DNA from: Acidobacteriota bacterium
Lineage (GTDB): Bacteria; Acidobacteriota; Blastocatellia; Pyrinomonadales; Pyrinomonadaceae
Reading direction: 5' to 3'
Assembly (NCBI GenBank): GCA_003222835.1
Contig: QHXE01000066.1
Span: forward strand, 1 to 17,814
Length of the DNA: 17,814 nucleotides
Positions 1 to 8,823 of this stretch are shown here, one piece after another; position 1 is the first letter of the stretch, and the number at the start of each line of letters is the position of its first letter. The notes beneath the pieces were generated by a model. That model was not told the DNA's origin. It ran no database searches and was given only the letters and a program-made list of their open reading frames with translations. The position numbers and the translations under genes were made by a program.

Positions 1-70
1 TGGTGCCGGCCGCGCCTACCAACGCCACTACTACGAGTCCGCGCGCGAGTCTCTTGCCTCTTCTTATCAG
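1..70 (-). CDS. 5' end of a probable exported protein (partial, start uncertain)
   Basis: Reading leftwards from 70, one frame stays open to the window edge and gives LIRRGKRLARGLVVVALVG followed by Ala/Gly residues. That is a basic n-region followed by a hydrophobic core, the shape of a signal peptide. No ATG, GTG or TTG lies just before the basic stretch. The placed start is a CTG at 70-68, preceded by a purine-rich GAGAGCGGG. An in-frame TTG about 50 nt further upstream is the other choice, but it has no visible ribosome site. A sigma54 promoter core lies 74-87 nt upstream on the same strand, which supports a real transcript here. Only about 23 codons are visible, so the product cannot be named. 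Confidence 0.35.
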   Translation of the reverse strand, partial: MIRRGKRLARGLVVVALVGAAGT

Positions 71-143
71 GTATCCCGCTCTCGAACCACCATCGTAAGA
101 GCAAAACCGGTCGGATGACAAACTAATTCGCCTGAATGCAGTG

Positions 144-157
144 GCAAAGAGCGTGCC
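144..157 (-). promoter_or_regulatory. sigma54 (-24/-12) promoter core
   Basis: On the minus strand the sequence is GGCACGCTCTTTGC. This matches GGCACG-N4-TTGC at every core position, with the invariant GG and GC exactly 10 nt apart. The base before GG is C instead of the usual T, and the base after GC is C instead of A/T. Transcription would start near 132 and run toward the exported-protein gene starting near 70, leaving a leader of about 60 nt. The gene just upstream on the same strand encodes an NtrC-type activator that should act at such a promoter. Confidence 0.75.
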
Positions 158-202
158 GCTCGTTGAATGTTTGTAGTGATCAAGAAAAACCGTTCTAAGG
201 CC

Positions 203-272
203 TGTCAGAGCGACACTCGCGAAACCCGCTGTGACGCCCGTGGGGCTTTTTGAGGTGAGGCTTTTGTGTCGC
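203..272. promoter_or_regulatory. Candidate upstream activator sites for the sigma54 promoter
   Basis: There is a small dyad TGTC-N5-GACA at 203-215. A 7-bp inverted pair, GCGACAC at 210-216 and GTGTCGC at 266-272, has centres 56 bp apart. They lie about 75 and 135 bp upstream of the predicted sigma54 start, the usual range for NtrC-family enhancer sites. On the minus strand CTCAAAAAGCC also occurs twice in this gap. The motifs are short, so this is a weak positional inference. Confidence 0.25.
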
Positions 273-330
273 ATGTGGCTTTTTGAGATAGAGACTCACA
301 ACCCGGGGTGAAGGCTATTGCCAGTCTGAC

Positions 331-1740
331 TTAGCTACCAGGCAGAAACTTTTCCGACCCGCCCTTGAGATCGATCCCGAAGCGTGCCGCCATGCGATAC
401 AGCGTCTTACGGTTGATGCCAAGAATCTCCGCCGCCCGTTTGCGATTGCCGCCCGTTGCCTCCAACACGTGCAGCAGATAGCGGCGCTGGACCTCTTCGG
501 CCGATGGTAAGCCCGCGAACAATGGTTGGAGTTCGTCAACAGAGGCGACAGGTAGCTGCTCGGCGTGAGGCTTGAAGATTTTTCGCGGCAGATCTCCAGG
601 CACGATCGGACCGCTTTGATTCAGCGTCACGGCACGCTCGATTGCGTTTTCGAGTTCGCGAACGTTACCGGGCCAGGGATAGTTGCTGAGATAGGAAAGC
701 GCGGCGTCCGTTAGTTGCGGAGGCGTTCGATCCCCCGGAGTATGTTTTCGCAGAAAGTGGCCGGCGAGCAAAGAAATATCCTCGCGCCGCTCCCGCAGCG
801 GCGGTAGCTGAATGTTTATGACATTGAGACGGTAAAGCAAGTCGTGCCGAAGACTCTCGCTCGACATCAGCGTCTCCGGATCGCGACTACTCGCAGCGAT
901 GACCCGGACATTCACGGTGACGGGTGAGCTGCCACCAACCGGCACTAACTCGCGCTCCTGCAAAACTCGCAGGAGTTTTACTTGCAGCCCGGTGCTCATC
1001 TCACTAACTTCGTCAAGAAACACTGTGCCTGCCTGCGCTTGTTCAAATATTCCGGGTTTGTTTGCCACTGCGCCGGTGAAGGATCCTCTGACGTGTCCAA
1101 ACAGTTCCGATTCAAGCAGAGTTTCCGTGAGCGCGCCGCAGTTGATGGCAACGAATGGCGCCAAATGTCTTGCGCCATGCACATGAATGGCCCGCGCTAC
1201 CAGTTCCTTGCCGGTCCCTGATTCTCCAGTTATAAGCACTGACGCCGGCGAATCGGAGACTCGCGCAATCATTTTGTACACCTCCAGCATGGCCGGCGTG
1301 CGACCGACCAGACCCGGCGCGTGTTGCTCATCGTCATCCGTGCGACGTGCGGGCTGGACGATCGATCGCGCTGCCAGCGCGCGCCGCACCGTCGCCACTA
1401 GCGCGTCAATATCGAAAGGTTTGCTGACGTAGTCGAATGCCCCTTGCTTTACTGCGCGAACGGCTGTGTCAACTGAACCAAACGCTGTCATCAAAACTAC
1501 CGGCATGTGGGGGTACGCTTGCCGCACATGGTCCAGCAGGGCCAAACCATCAAAAGGCGTTTTCATGCGAATGTCACTGACAAGCACGTCAAGCGTCTCA
1601 TCAGCAAGTGAGGCCACGGCGGCTTCACCGCTCCGCACGAAACGCGAAACAAAGCCTTCTGCGGCGAAAACCTCACACAGCATTTCGCACGTCACCGGAT
1701 CGTCATCAACGATCATGAGGCGAGGTTGGTCAGGCAGCAT
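331..1740 (-). CDS. NtrC-family sigma54-dependent response regulator
   Basis: This 469-residue protein has the classic three-part layout. The receiver domain is at about 7-122, with acidic pocket D12-D14, phospho-acceptor D56, T85 and K107. The AAA+ sigma54-interaction domain is at about 143-378, with Walker A GESGTGKE at 172-179 and Walker B ending FLDE at 241-244. The Fis-type helix-turn-helix is at about 425-456 (GGNRKRAAEILGINRKTLYR). The sigma54-contact loop reads GSFTGA (219-224) rather than the usual GAFTGA. It should bind enhancer DNA and, once phosphorylated, drive open-complex formation by sigma54 polymerase. Its start overlaps the end of the upstream kinase gene by 11 nt, so the two are a cognate, translationally coupled pair. 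A sigma54 promoter lies just past its stop codon. Confidence 0.95.
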   Translation of the reverse strand: MLPDQPRLMIVDDDPVTCEMLCEVFAAEGFVSRFVRSGEAAVASLADETLDVLVSDIRMKTPFDGLALLDHVRQAYPHMPVVLMTAFGSVDTAVRAVKQGAFDYVSKPFDIDALVATVRRALAARSIVQPARRTDDDEQHAPGLVGRTPAMLEVYKMIARVSDSPASVLITGESGTGKELVARAIHVHGARHLAPFVAINCGALTETLLESELFGHVRGSFTGAVANKPGIFEQAQAGTVFLDEVSEMSTGLQVKLLRVLQERELVPVGGSSPVTVNVRVIAASSRDPETLMSSESLRHDLLYRLNVINIQLPPLRERREDISLLAGHFLRKHTPGDRTPPQLTDAALSYLSNYPWPGNVRELENAIERAVTLNQSGPIVPGDLPRKIFKPHAEQLPVASVDELQPLFAGLPSAEEVQRRYLLHVLEATGGNRKRAAEILGINRKTLYRMAARFGIDLKGGSEKFLPGS

Positions 1741-3322
1741 CTGTTACAGCCTCCAGAGCCGACGACATCTCGGCATAAATGGGAAGCGTCAGGCGAAACA
1801 CCGCGCCCTCGCGTTGTTCACCAACGATCTCGATCCTTCCACCATGTTCGATTGCAATCTCGCGAGCAATGGCCAAACCAAAGCCGCTTCCCGCCTCTTT
1901 TGTCGTCCACATCGGTTCGAACAGATGTTCAACTGCAGAGGGTTCGATACCCAGACCACTATCGCAGAACAGCAGTTCCGCGCTGCGGACGATCCGATCG
2001 AATCGGGTCGTAATCTCAAGCTCGCCACCCTTTGGCATTGCATCAATGCTGTTGTTAGTCAGATTAAGAAAGAGCTGCAAGAGGCTATCGCGATCACCCA
2101 GAATCAGAGGCAAATCACTGTCCGGATTGACTCTGACCGATATGCCATGTGCGTCGAGTGTGGGCTGGACCAGCCACAGCAACTCCCCGATCAACGCATT
2201 CAGATCGAGTGGCTGAAGCTCGGGTCGCGGCCGTTGAGTCCGCGCCAGCAAGCTCTTGACGCTTTTCACCACTGATTCGATTTGCGAGTTAATGATTTCG
2301 ACGCGCCGCCGCGTACCTTGATCGCTCGGGTGCGCGCGCGCGAGCAGCCTCAGATGGCCTGAGATGGCATTGAGCGGCGTTCCAATTTCGTGAGCTAGAG
2401 AAGCGGTAATCTGGCCGACCGCGGCGAGCCTCTCTGATCGCGCGAGCCGTTGTTGCGTCTCAAAAAGAGCCTCGTTCGATGCTTGCAATTCTCTGGTTGC
2501 CCGGGCCACTTCGAGTTTCAATTCCTGATTGAAACCACTGACCTGCGACAGAAGCAGTTCACGTTCTTCGTTGCGCGAGCGGATGTCATCAATCATTCGA
2601 TTGAAACCAGCCGCTATTGTCCCTAGTTCGTCATCCCGGCGAACGGCTGCGCGCGCGAATAAATCGCCTGTCTGAGCCTGGGCCATCGCGGTCGCGATGT
2701 CCTGCGCCGGACGCCGAAAAAATATCACGAACAAAAAATATAACAGCGCTATCGACAAAACTGAGGCTCCGCCTAGAACCATGTTGTGCTGAAACTGTAA
2801 GCGACTGATGAAATCAGTCCGAGAGGTCTTTTGCACTAGAGCACTGACATAGCCGCGGCCTTCACTTTGGGTTATCGCCGCAGTGATTACCCATTGGCGA
2901 AGGCCATCACGCTCGATCTCAAACGTCGTCACGTCGGGAAGCGGACGCTCCATCTCACCAAATTCATTGTCTTTCGATTGCTCGTTCAGATAAGGCAACC
3001 GTGGTCCGTCGGGAGCAGTACTAGCGACCAGCTTTTCGCCGTCATGTGTAGCTTGATAAACATCAATTTGATTGAAATCCGGCCGGGAGTTTACCAAAAA
3101 CTGAATTTCTTGAAGCAAATCACTCGGACTCGCTAAGTAGTTGTAGGTCTGAGTGCGCTTGGCAACTGTAACTACTTGTCTGATCGCGTTATTGTAGCGA
3201 TATTCTTCGCTTAGTGATTTTGTGATTAGCCCATGCAAGTAGGTTGAGACCAGCAGAATGATCGTAATCGTACCGGCAACCAGGAGCAGGACTTTCCATT
3301 GAAGATTCAGACGCAATTGCAT
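1730..3322 (-). CDS. Membrane sensor histidine kinase, NtrB/ZraS-like
   Basis: The 530-residue protein starts at the ATG (MQLRLNLQWKVLLLVAG) directly before the first membrane helix. A longer GTG form adds 23 unconvincing residues. TM1 is at about 9-30, followed by a roughly 150-residue periplasmic sensor region of unknown ligand. TM2 is at about 181-202 and the HAMP region at about 204-250. A coiled coil leads to the HisKA motif SLAHEIGTPLN, with phospho-acceptor H311. The HATPase_c domain has an N-box (NLTNNSIDAM, N423/N424), G1 DSGLG at about 454 and G2 GSGFGLA at about 478. It should autophosphorylate on a periplasmic or envelope signal and pass phosphate to the regulator encoded next to it. 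What it senses cannot be read from the sequence. It is divergent from the TonB receptor pair, which suggests but does not prove a shared role. Confidence 0.93.
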   Translation of the reverse strand: MQLRLNLQWKVLLLVAGTITIILLVSTYLHGLITKSLSEEYRYNNAIRQVVTVAKRTQTYNYLASPSDLLQEIQFLVNSRPDFNQIDVYQATHDGEKLVASTAPDGPRLPYLNEQSKDNEFGEMERPLPDVTTFEIERDGLRQWVITAAITQSEGRGYVSALVQKTSRTDFISRLQFQHNMVLGGASVLSIALLYFLFVIFFRRPAQDIATAMAQAQTGDLFARAAVRRDDELGTIAAGFNRMIDDIRSRNEERELLLSQVSGFNQELKLEVARATRELQASNEALFETQQRLARSERLAAVGQITASLAHEIGTPLNAISGHLRLLARAHPSDQGTRRRVEIINSQIESVVKSVKSLLARTQRPRPELQPLDLNALIGELLWLVQPTLDAHGISVRVNPDSDLPLILGDRDSLLQLFLNLTNNSIDAMPKGGELEITTRFDRIVRSAELLFCDSGLGIEPSAVEHLFEPMWTTKEAGSGFGLAIAREIAIEHGGRIEIVGEQREGAVFRLTLPIYAEMSSALEAVTDAA

Positions 3323-3666
3323 GTTCAGAGACTTACGCGAACAGCTTTGGCTCAAAAAGGACTGGGCGCGCTCGGATTGCCTTATCGGCACCCATTCTCG
3401 CGCCTTACGCGCACGCGCATTCTAACCGCAACCGGCGTCGGCAGACTAATCCCAGAATGAGTGTACGGCGCATTGGTTTGTGAATCGAGAGAAACTCGCC
3501 GCCGGGGTCAATCAGGATTTGTTGACGGGATTTGGGAGGGAATTAAGAGTCTCCATACTTCACTGGGATGCTTTCGCTAAAATTAGTCTCGACAACCACC
3601 GCGATTTCGTGTAAACAAGTCTGTTCCCCCTTAACGCCCGACGCGGCGATACTTGCACAGAAAGAA
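3323..3666. promoter_or_regulatory. Divergent intergenic region between kinase and TonB receptor genes
   Basis: About 340 bp separate the chosen starts, enough for two opposed promoters. On the minus strand TAGAAT (3419-3424) is a 5/6 match to a -10 box, but no good -35 was seen. On the plus strand TTGACG at about 3520 has only a weak -10 (TAAGAG) 16 nt downstream. No convincing sigma54 site was found here: a GG-N10-GC on the minus strand near 3395 lacks the rest of the consensus. The part 3568-3666 is open in frame with the receptor gene but looks like leader, not protein. Confidence 0.35.
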
Positions 3667-6234
3667 ATGAATATGGCCTACGCTAGACAACGGATGAGCC
3701 TTGTCCTTTGTTGTAGCGCCGTTCTTCTCTTGTTGATAGTGGAGCCTTCCACGCCGGTGTCATCGGCAGGGGTTGGGAGTATCAAGGGAACTGTCAGTGT
3801 TACGGGCAGCGATGCGAACGCTCGCCCAACTCTACTTGCTGGTGCGCGATTGACTCTCGTCAATCGCGACTTGCCCGGCAAACCACCGCTGAAGTCGGTC
3901 ACGGATGAAACAGGTAGTTTCATCTTCAGCGATCTACCAGACGCCACCTATCTATTGGCGGCCGAGGCTGATGACTTTCCAGGCGTTACAAAAGAGATCA
4001 ACTTAACGGCAGGAGCTACGCTCAAGGTTGAAATCCTGCTGACCGCAACCGTCTCGGCATCGGTCACCGTCCGCGACGACGAAGGCCTCCTGAGCACCGG
4101 CGAAACGAGTACCACGAATATCATTCGCGCTAAGACCTTAACGGATATGCCGTTGCGGGCGGAAAACTATCAAAGCGCGCTTCTTCTGACACCGGGCGTT
4201 GTCCGCGATACCAGTGGCGGCGATCATCTTAAAGGCGCGCGGACCGGGCAGAGCGCCTACACAGTAAACGGCGTGGACGTAACTGATCCAGCCAGCGGCA
4301 ACCTCGCCTTCGACATTCCGCTCGAAGCTGCCGCCGCGGTTCAGGTAGAAGAGAACCCTTACTCAGCGGAGTTCGGACGTCTCACTGGCGGGGCTATTAA
4401 TCTGGAAACGAAAGGAGGCGGCAATAAGTTTAATTTGGGCGCGACGCGGTTCTTCCCAATCTTTCACAACATCTTCGGGGGCGCCGTTGACTCTTTCAGG
4501 CCGCGCGTGACGGTAAGTGGACCCATTATTCGCGACAGACTTCTCTTTCTGCAATCCTTTGAATATCGTTTCAGCCGCGTTTATGTCCCAAGTCTGCCAG
4601 CCGGGCAAAACAGTTCAACCTCAGAGAGTTTCAACGCGTTCAGCCAAATCGATCTGATCGCCAGCAAGAACAACCGCGCCAAATTCATCGCGGCGGTCTT
4701 CCCCCAGAAGGCACACTATCTTGGCTTGAACACCTTCAATCAACAGGAGGCCACACCCAATCTCAAACAGCATGGCGATCTATTCTCCGTCTCGGAACAA
4801 GCAATCCTCGGTGACGCTTCATTTCTCAATTCGTCGTTGAGCTACCGTGGGTCGAGGATCGATGTATTCGCGCAAGGTTCAGAGCCGCTGACAGTGCTGC
4901 CCGACGGTAACGTCGGCAACTACTACGCGGATGCTCACCGGCGGTCCCGTCGCCTCCAATGGCAGGAAACTTACTTTGGGAACACTTTTACCCTCGCCGG
5001 TCAACATTCATTCAAGCTTGGCACTGAGTTGGATTGGACAAACCTTTCCGGCGTGTTCCATAACCGATCGATCCTGATTAGACGGCGCGATCACACTTTG
5101 TCGCAACGTATCGACTTTGCGGACGACGGCACTGTGGCGCGCACCATCAGCGAGCTGGCTTTTTTCCTTCAGGATCGCTGGGTAGTGAACAAGAGACTGA
5201 CGATTGATGGCGGATTGCGCTTTGATCGCGATGGAATTGCCGAGCGAAACAATTTCGCTCCGCGCCTCTCGTTCCTCTATCTGCCGTCCCATGATGGCCG
5301 CACGGTTATTCGCGGCGGAGTCGGCCTCTTCTATGATCGTGTTTCGCTTTCGGCGGGAGATGTCGACGCCGCTCCTGAAGAGCCCGATGATTCAACTACG
5401 CTGGCCCGCTCCACGCGCTTCACGCAATTGCCGAGGCGTACTGTCACGACGTTTGCAGCCGATGGCGTATCTATCCTTGATGGCCCGCGCCGTTTCAGAA
5501 ATGTTATTAGCGGCGGATTACAGGATCCGCGCAGCATACGCTGGAGTCTGCAACTTGATCATGGGTTCACGAAGAACCTGACGGCGCGCATCGGTTATCT
5601 CGCGCGGTCCACGTCGCACGATCTACTTATCGAATCGCGCATCGGAAAATTCAATACTGTCCTGCTACACAGTGTGGGTCGCGCGCGATATCAAGAGCTA
5701 CAAATGATCGCCACCTATACCAGGCATCGTCTTGGCAACTGGACTGCTTCCTACACCTGGTCCAGGGCGCATGGCGATCTCAACACGGCTGATAGTTTTC
5801 TAAGTGATCTACCGGCGCTGGTTGTTCGGGCCAACGAATACGGGCCCTTGCCCTGGGACGCGCCCCATCGATTCCTCGCCTTCGGTCAGTTGAAAGCGCC
5901 CTTTGGCCTGACGGTCTCGCCGGCAATTGAGATTCGGTCCGGTTTCCCTTTCTCGGCTGTAAATGAGCGTTTGGATTTCGTCGGCGCACGCGATCAAGCG
6001 GGCCGCTTTCCTGCATTCATTTCAATTGACGCGCAAGTAATGAAGGATTTCACTATTCCCAAGTTTATCCCGAAATTCGATGGGAAAAAGGCGCGCATCG
6101 GCGTTGCCATTTTTAACCTGACCAACCACTTCAATCCTCGTGATACTCAGAACAACCTTGGCAGCTTGCAATTCGGTCAATTTTTTAACAGTCTAGGAAC
6201 GTCGGTTCGTGGCAAGTTTGAGATAGATTATTAA
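3667..6234 (+). CDS. Oar-like TonB-dependent outer-membrane receptor, first of a coupled pair
   Basis: The chosen start (MNMAYARQRMSLVLCC) opens directly into a signal peptide, with a GA-rich AGAAAGAA just upstream. An in-frame ATG at 3568 would add 33 residues with no export character. The 855-residue protein has these parts in order: a signal peptide of about 34 residues; a carboxypeptidase-regulatory/Ig-like domain (about 38-125, GSIKGTVSV ... DETGSFIFSDLPDATYLL); a TonB-box-like SVTVRDD near 130; a plug domain with YTVNGVDVTDPASGN and GRLTGGAINLETKGG; then a beta-barrel ending in FEIDY, an aromatic C-terminus of the kind recognised by the BAM machinery. The substrate is unknown; family members import large or complexed nutrients or act in adhesion and signalling. 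The stop codon overlaps the start of the second receptor (TAATG), so the two are probably translated together. Confidence 0.88.
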   Translation: MNMAYARQRMSLVLCCSAVLLLLIVEPSTPVSSAGVGSIKGTVSVTGSDANARPTLLAGARLTLVNRDLPGKPPLKSVTDETGSFIFSDLPDATYLLAAEADDFPGVTKEINLTAGATLKVEILLTATVSASVTVRDDEGLLSTGETSTTNIIRAKTLTDMPLRAENYQSALLLTPGVVRDTSGGDHLKGARTGQSAYTVNGVDVTDPASGNLAFDIPLEAAAAVQVEENPYSAEFGRLTGGAINLETKGGGNKFNLGATRFFPIFHNIFGGAVDSFRPRVTVSGPIIRDRLLFLQSFEYRFSRVYVPSLPAGQNSSTSESFNAFSQIDLIASKNNRAKFIAAVFPQKAHYLGLNTFNQQEATPNLKQHGDLFSVSEQAILGDASFLNSSLSYRGSRIDVFAQGSEPLTVLPDGNVGNYYADAHRRSRRLQWQETYFGNTFTLAGQHSFKLGTELDWTNLSGVFHNRSILIRRRDHTLSQRIDFADDGTVARTISELAFFLQDRWVVNKRLTIDGGLRFDRDGIAERNNFAPRLSFLYLPSHDGRTVIRGGVGLFYDRVSLSAGDVDAAPEEPDDSTTLARSTRFTQLPRRTVTTFAADGVSILDGPRRFRNVISGGLQDPRSIRWSLQLDHGFTKNLTARIGYLARSTSHDLLIESRIGKFNTVLLHSVGRARYQELQMIATYTRHRLGNWTASYTWSRAHGDLNTADSFLSDLPALVVRANEYGPLPWDAPHRFLAFGQLKAPFGLTVSPAIEIRSGFPFSAVNERLDFVGARDQAGRFPAFISIDAQVMKDFTIPKFIPKFDGKKARIGVAIFNLTNHFNPRDTQNNLGSLQFGQFFNSLGTSVRGKFEIDY

Positions 6235-8789
6235 TGCGAAGCTCGAAGGTCCCCCATTCTTTCATCAAAGATTGCTGTACTCTGGCATTGTTGTGGGCTT
6301 GCGCTGTTAGTAATGGCTTTGCTCAGCAAGCCCAAAACGGCGGCTTAGGCTTGCGCGTGTTGGTTACCGACGCGCAGCAACGCGCAGTAGCCGGTGCCGT
6401 TTGCTCACTCAGCCCTGCCGGCAATAACGCAAAAGTTGCCGCCACCGCGTCGACCGACGAACAAGGCGTCGGTAAGTTTTCAGCCACCCTCATACCCGGC
6501 AATTATACGCTGCGCGTGGAGAGTCCGGGATTTGAAACTTTCAACCGGAACGATTTGGTCGTCAAAGATGGCGAGATAACTGAGATTGCAGTCTCGCTTA
6601 AAATTGCGGCGGTAACCGAGAACGTGACCGTCGCCGTACCGGCTGACGAAGCGACGAATGTCCAAGCGGGAGCTTCCACGGCGGCAGCAGTTCTGCGACG
6701 CCAATCGCTTCAACGTCTCCCGCTCGCTGCCGCGCGCGTCGATCAGGCTCTGCCACTCATCCCTGGTGTTGTTCGTTCCTCAACTGGAGAGATCAGTATT
6801 GAAGGAGCCAGTGAGCAACAGAGCACGTTGCTGGTAAACGGTCTCAACGCTTCTGATCCCGCCAGCGGAAACTTCCGGCTGAATTTGCCGATTGATTCGG
6901 TTGAATCGGTGCAGGTATTTCAGCATCCTTATACCGCAGAGTATGGTGCGTTTACCGGTGGCGTGGCCGCGGTGGAGACGCGCCGCGGCAAAGACCATTG
7001 GCATTTCGAGGTCAATGACTTCCTTCCCGATCTGCGCTTTAAGGGAGGACACATCCGTGGTGTCGCCGAGGATACGCCCCGAGTGAACTTTAATGGTCCG
7101 CTGATCAAAGATCGGCTGTTCCTGTCTCAATCGGTCTCATATTCTATTGCTAAGCAGGCCGTCCGCGGACTCCCCTTTCCGGTTAACGAAACGAAAAGCG
7201 AATCACAGAGTTACTTCTCGCAACTCGACCTGATCCTGAGCAATCGCCACACGCAGACTTTCACCTTCGCCTATTCCCCCCAGCGCGATCAGTTTGTTGA
7301 CCTGGACTTCTTTCGACCGCAACCCGTAACACCGAACTACAAACAGAAAGATTTTGTCGTCACTGTGCGCGACCGTTACCAGGTGCGAGAAGGTCTCCTG
7401 CAATCTGCCTTTTCGTTCAAGCGATTTGACGCCGAAATTTGGGGACAGGGTGAGAGCGAGCAAACACTCACTCCAACCGTCGAGCAGGGTAATTACTTCG
7501 CGACCCAGGCCAGACACTCACACCGGCTGGAGTTGTTCGAGGTCTACAGTTCTCCTGCAAAACACTTTCTAGGCGCGGGCCACGAGATCAAAGTTGGCTT
7601 CGACTTCAACAACGTCGACAGCCTCCTCAACTACTCCGCACGCCCTGTCAACATTGTGCGGCAGGACGAAACGCTTGCGGAGCGAATTGTTTTCAAGGGC
7701 GTGCGACCCATCCAAGCCGAGAACCGCGAGTACGTCGGTTTTGCGCAGGATCGGCTGCTGCCGCGACCAAATTTAAGTTTTGACGTCGGACTCCGGTTCG
7801 AAGATCAACGAATCGGAAAGGAAAGCAACCTCGCGCCACGCGCCGGTGTCGCTTGGTCACCGTTTAAGAGCGACCGAACGGTTTTGCGCGCTGGCGTCGG
7901 GCTCTTCTATGACAAAGTCCCCCTAAACATTCGCAGTTTCGGGCGCTATCCCTCGCGAACCGTGACGCGCTATGCCGCGGACGGCGTGACTGAGATCGAC
8001 AGCCACCATTATTTCAACGTATTGGTGGATACGCCTCCCATCGAACCACTCGACTTCAGAAGAAGAGCAGGCAGTGAAGCCGGTTTCGTGCCCGAGAATC
8101 TTAAGTGGAACGTTCAGTTGGATCAGATTGTTTCCCAATGGCTCGATCTGCGCGCGAACCTGACGCGTAGTCGCACAAATCATATCTACATCGTCAACCC
8201 CGAACTCGACTTCAGAGGACGTAGCGGCATTGTGCTGCGCTCAGCCGGACAGGCCACCTACCGGGCGCTGGAGTTGACCGCGCGGTTCCGTCTGCCTCAT
8301 AAGGACCAATTCTTTGTTTCATACGTGCGATCACGCGGGCGCGGCGACCTCAATGATTTCAACAGCTACTTCGGCGACTTTGGCGCACCCGTTATCCGGC
8401 AAAACCAGTATTCCAACCTTTCATTCGACGTGCCGAACCGACTGCTGGCATGGGGCACAATCAATCTGCCACGCCGGGTTACGATAGCGCCTATCTTCGA
8501 GGTCCGTTCGGGCTTCCCGTATTCAGTGCGCGACGCTGAGCAAAATTTCCTCGGAGTTCGCAATTCAGATCAGACACGCTTTCCCGCGTTCATGTCGCTC
8601 GATACCGAAATAGCGAAAGAGTTCCAGGTGACGAAAAAGTATGGAGTGCGGCTGTCTATACGCGTCTTTAACGCAACCGACCACTTTAACCCGCGCAACG
8701 TTCGCGCTAATACCGCGGACCCACGCTTCGGTGAATTTTTCGCTTCTTACCATCGATTTTTCAGCGGCGGGTTTGATATTGTCTTTTGA
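6234..8789 (+). CDS. Oar-like TonB-dependent outer-membrane receptor, second of a coupled pair
   Basis: This 851-residue protein has a clear signal peptide (FIKDCCTLALLWACAVSNGFA, likely cut before QQAQ). Next come a carboxypeptidase-regulatory domain at about 38-125 and a TonB-box-like ENVTVAV near 130. The plug has STLLVNGLNASDPASGN and GAFTGGVAAVETRRG, and the barrel ends in GGFDIVF, a terminal aromatic. It is the same architecture and length as the gene before it and shares many motifs (GPLIKDRLF, LRAGVGLFYDKV, VRSGFPYSV, RVFNATDHFNPRN), so the pair arose by tandem duplication. They have diverged widely, which suggests different substrates or partners. The first base of its ATG is the last base of the upstream stop codon. 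It shares no operon with the minus-strand genes that follow. Confidence 0.9.
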   Translation: MRSSKVPHSFIKDCCTLALLWACAVSNGFAQQAQNGGLGLRVLVTDAQQRAVAGAVCSLSPAGNNAKVAATASTDEQGVGKFSATLIPGNYTLRVESPGFETFNRNDLVVKDGEITEIAVSLKIAAVTENVTVAVPADEATNVQAGASTAAAVLRRQSLQRLPLAAARVDQALPLIPGVVRSSTGEISIEGASEQQSTLLVNGLNASDPASGNFRLNLPIDSVESVQVFQHPYTAEYGAFTGGVAAVETRRGKDHWHFEVNDFLPDLRFKGGHIRGVAEDTPRVNFNGPLIKDRLFLSQSVSYSIAKQAVRGLPFPVNETKSESQSYFSQLDLILSNRHTQTFTFAYSPQRDQFVDLDFFRPQPVTPNYKQKDFVVTVRDRYQVREGLLQSAFSFKRFDAEIWGQGESEQTLTPTVEQGNYFATQARHSHRLELFEVYSSPAKHFLGAGHEIKVGFDFNNVDSLLNYSARPVNIVRQDETLAERIVFKGVRPIQAENREYVGFAQDRLLPRPNLSFDVGLRFEDQRIGKESNLAPRAGVAWSPFKSDRTVLRAGVGLFYDKVPLNIRSFGRYPSRTVTRYAADGVTEIDSHHYFNVLVDTPPIEPLDFRRRAGSEAGFVPENLKWNVQLDQIVSQWLDLRANLTRSRTNHIYIVNPELDFRGRSGIVLRSAGQATYRALELTARFRLPHKDQFFVSYVRSRGRGDLNDFNSYFGDFGAPVIRQNQYSNLSFDVPNRLLAWGTINLPRRVTIAPIFEVRSGFPYSVRDAEQNFLGVRNSDQTRFPAFMSLDTEIAKEFQVTKKYGVRLSIRVFNATDHFNPRNVRANTADPRFGEFFASYHRFFSGGFDIVF

Positions 8790-8823
8790 GGGCAAGGTCC
8801 GGTCAGATCGCCGGTTTCGGCAA

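Noticed and set aside
3323..3391. Longer histidine kinase from a GTG start
   Set aside because: The extra 23 residues are polar and unlike the family; the ATG at 3322 lies directly before the first membrane helix.
3380..3400. Second sigma54 promoter upstream of the kinase (GG-N10-GC)
   Set aside because: Only the GG and GC match; the CAC and TTGC parts of the consensus are absent, so it is within chance.
3568..3666. N-terminal extension of the first TonB receptor from an upstream ATG
   Set aside because: The extra 33 residues have no signal-peptide character and sit before a good signal peptide that begins at 3667 or 3673.
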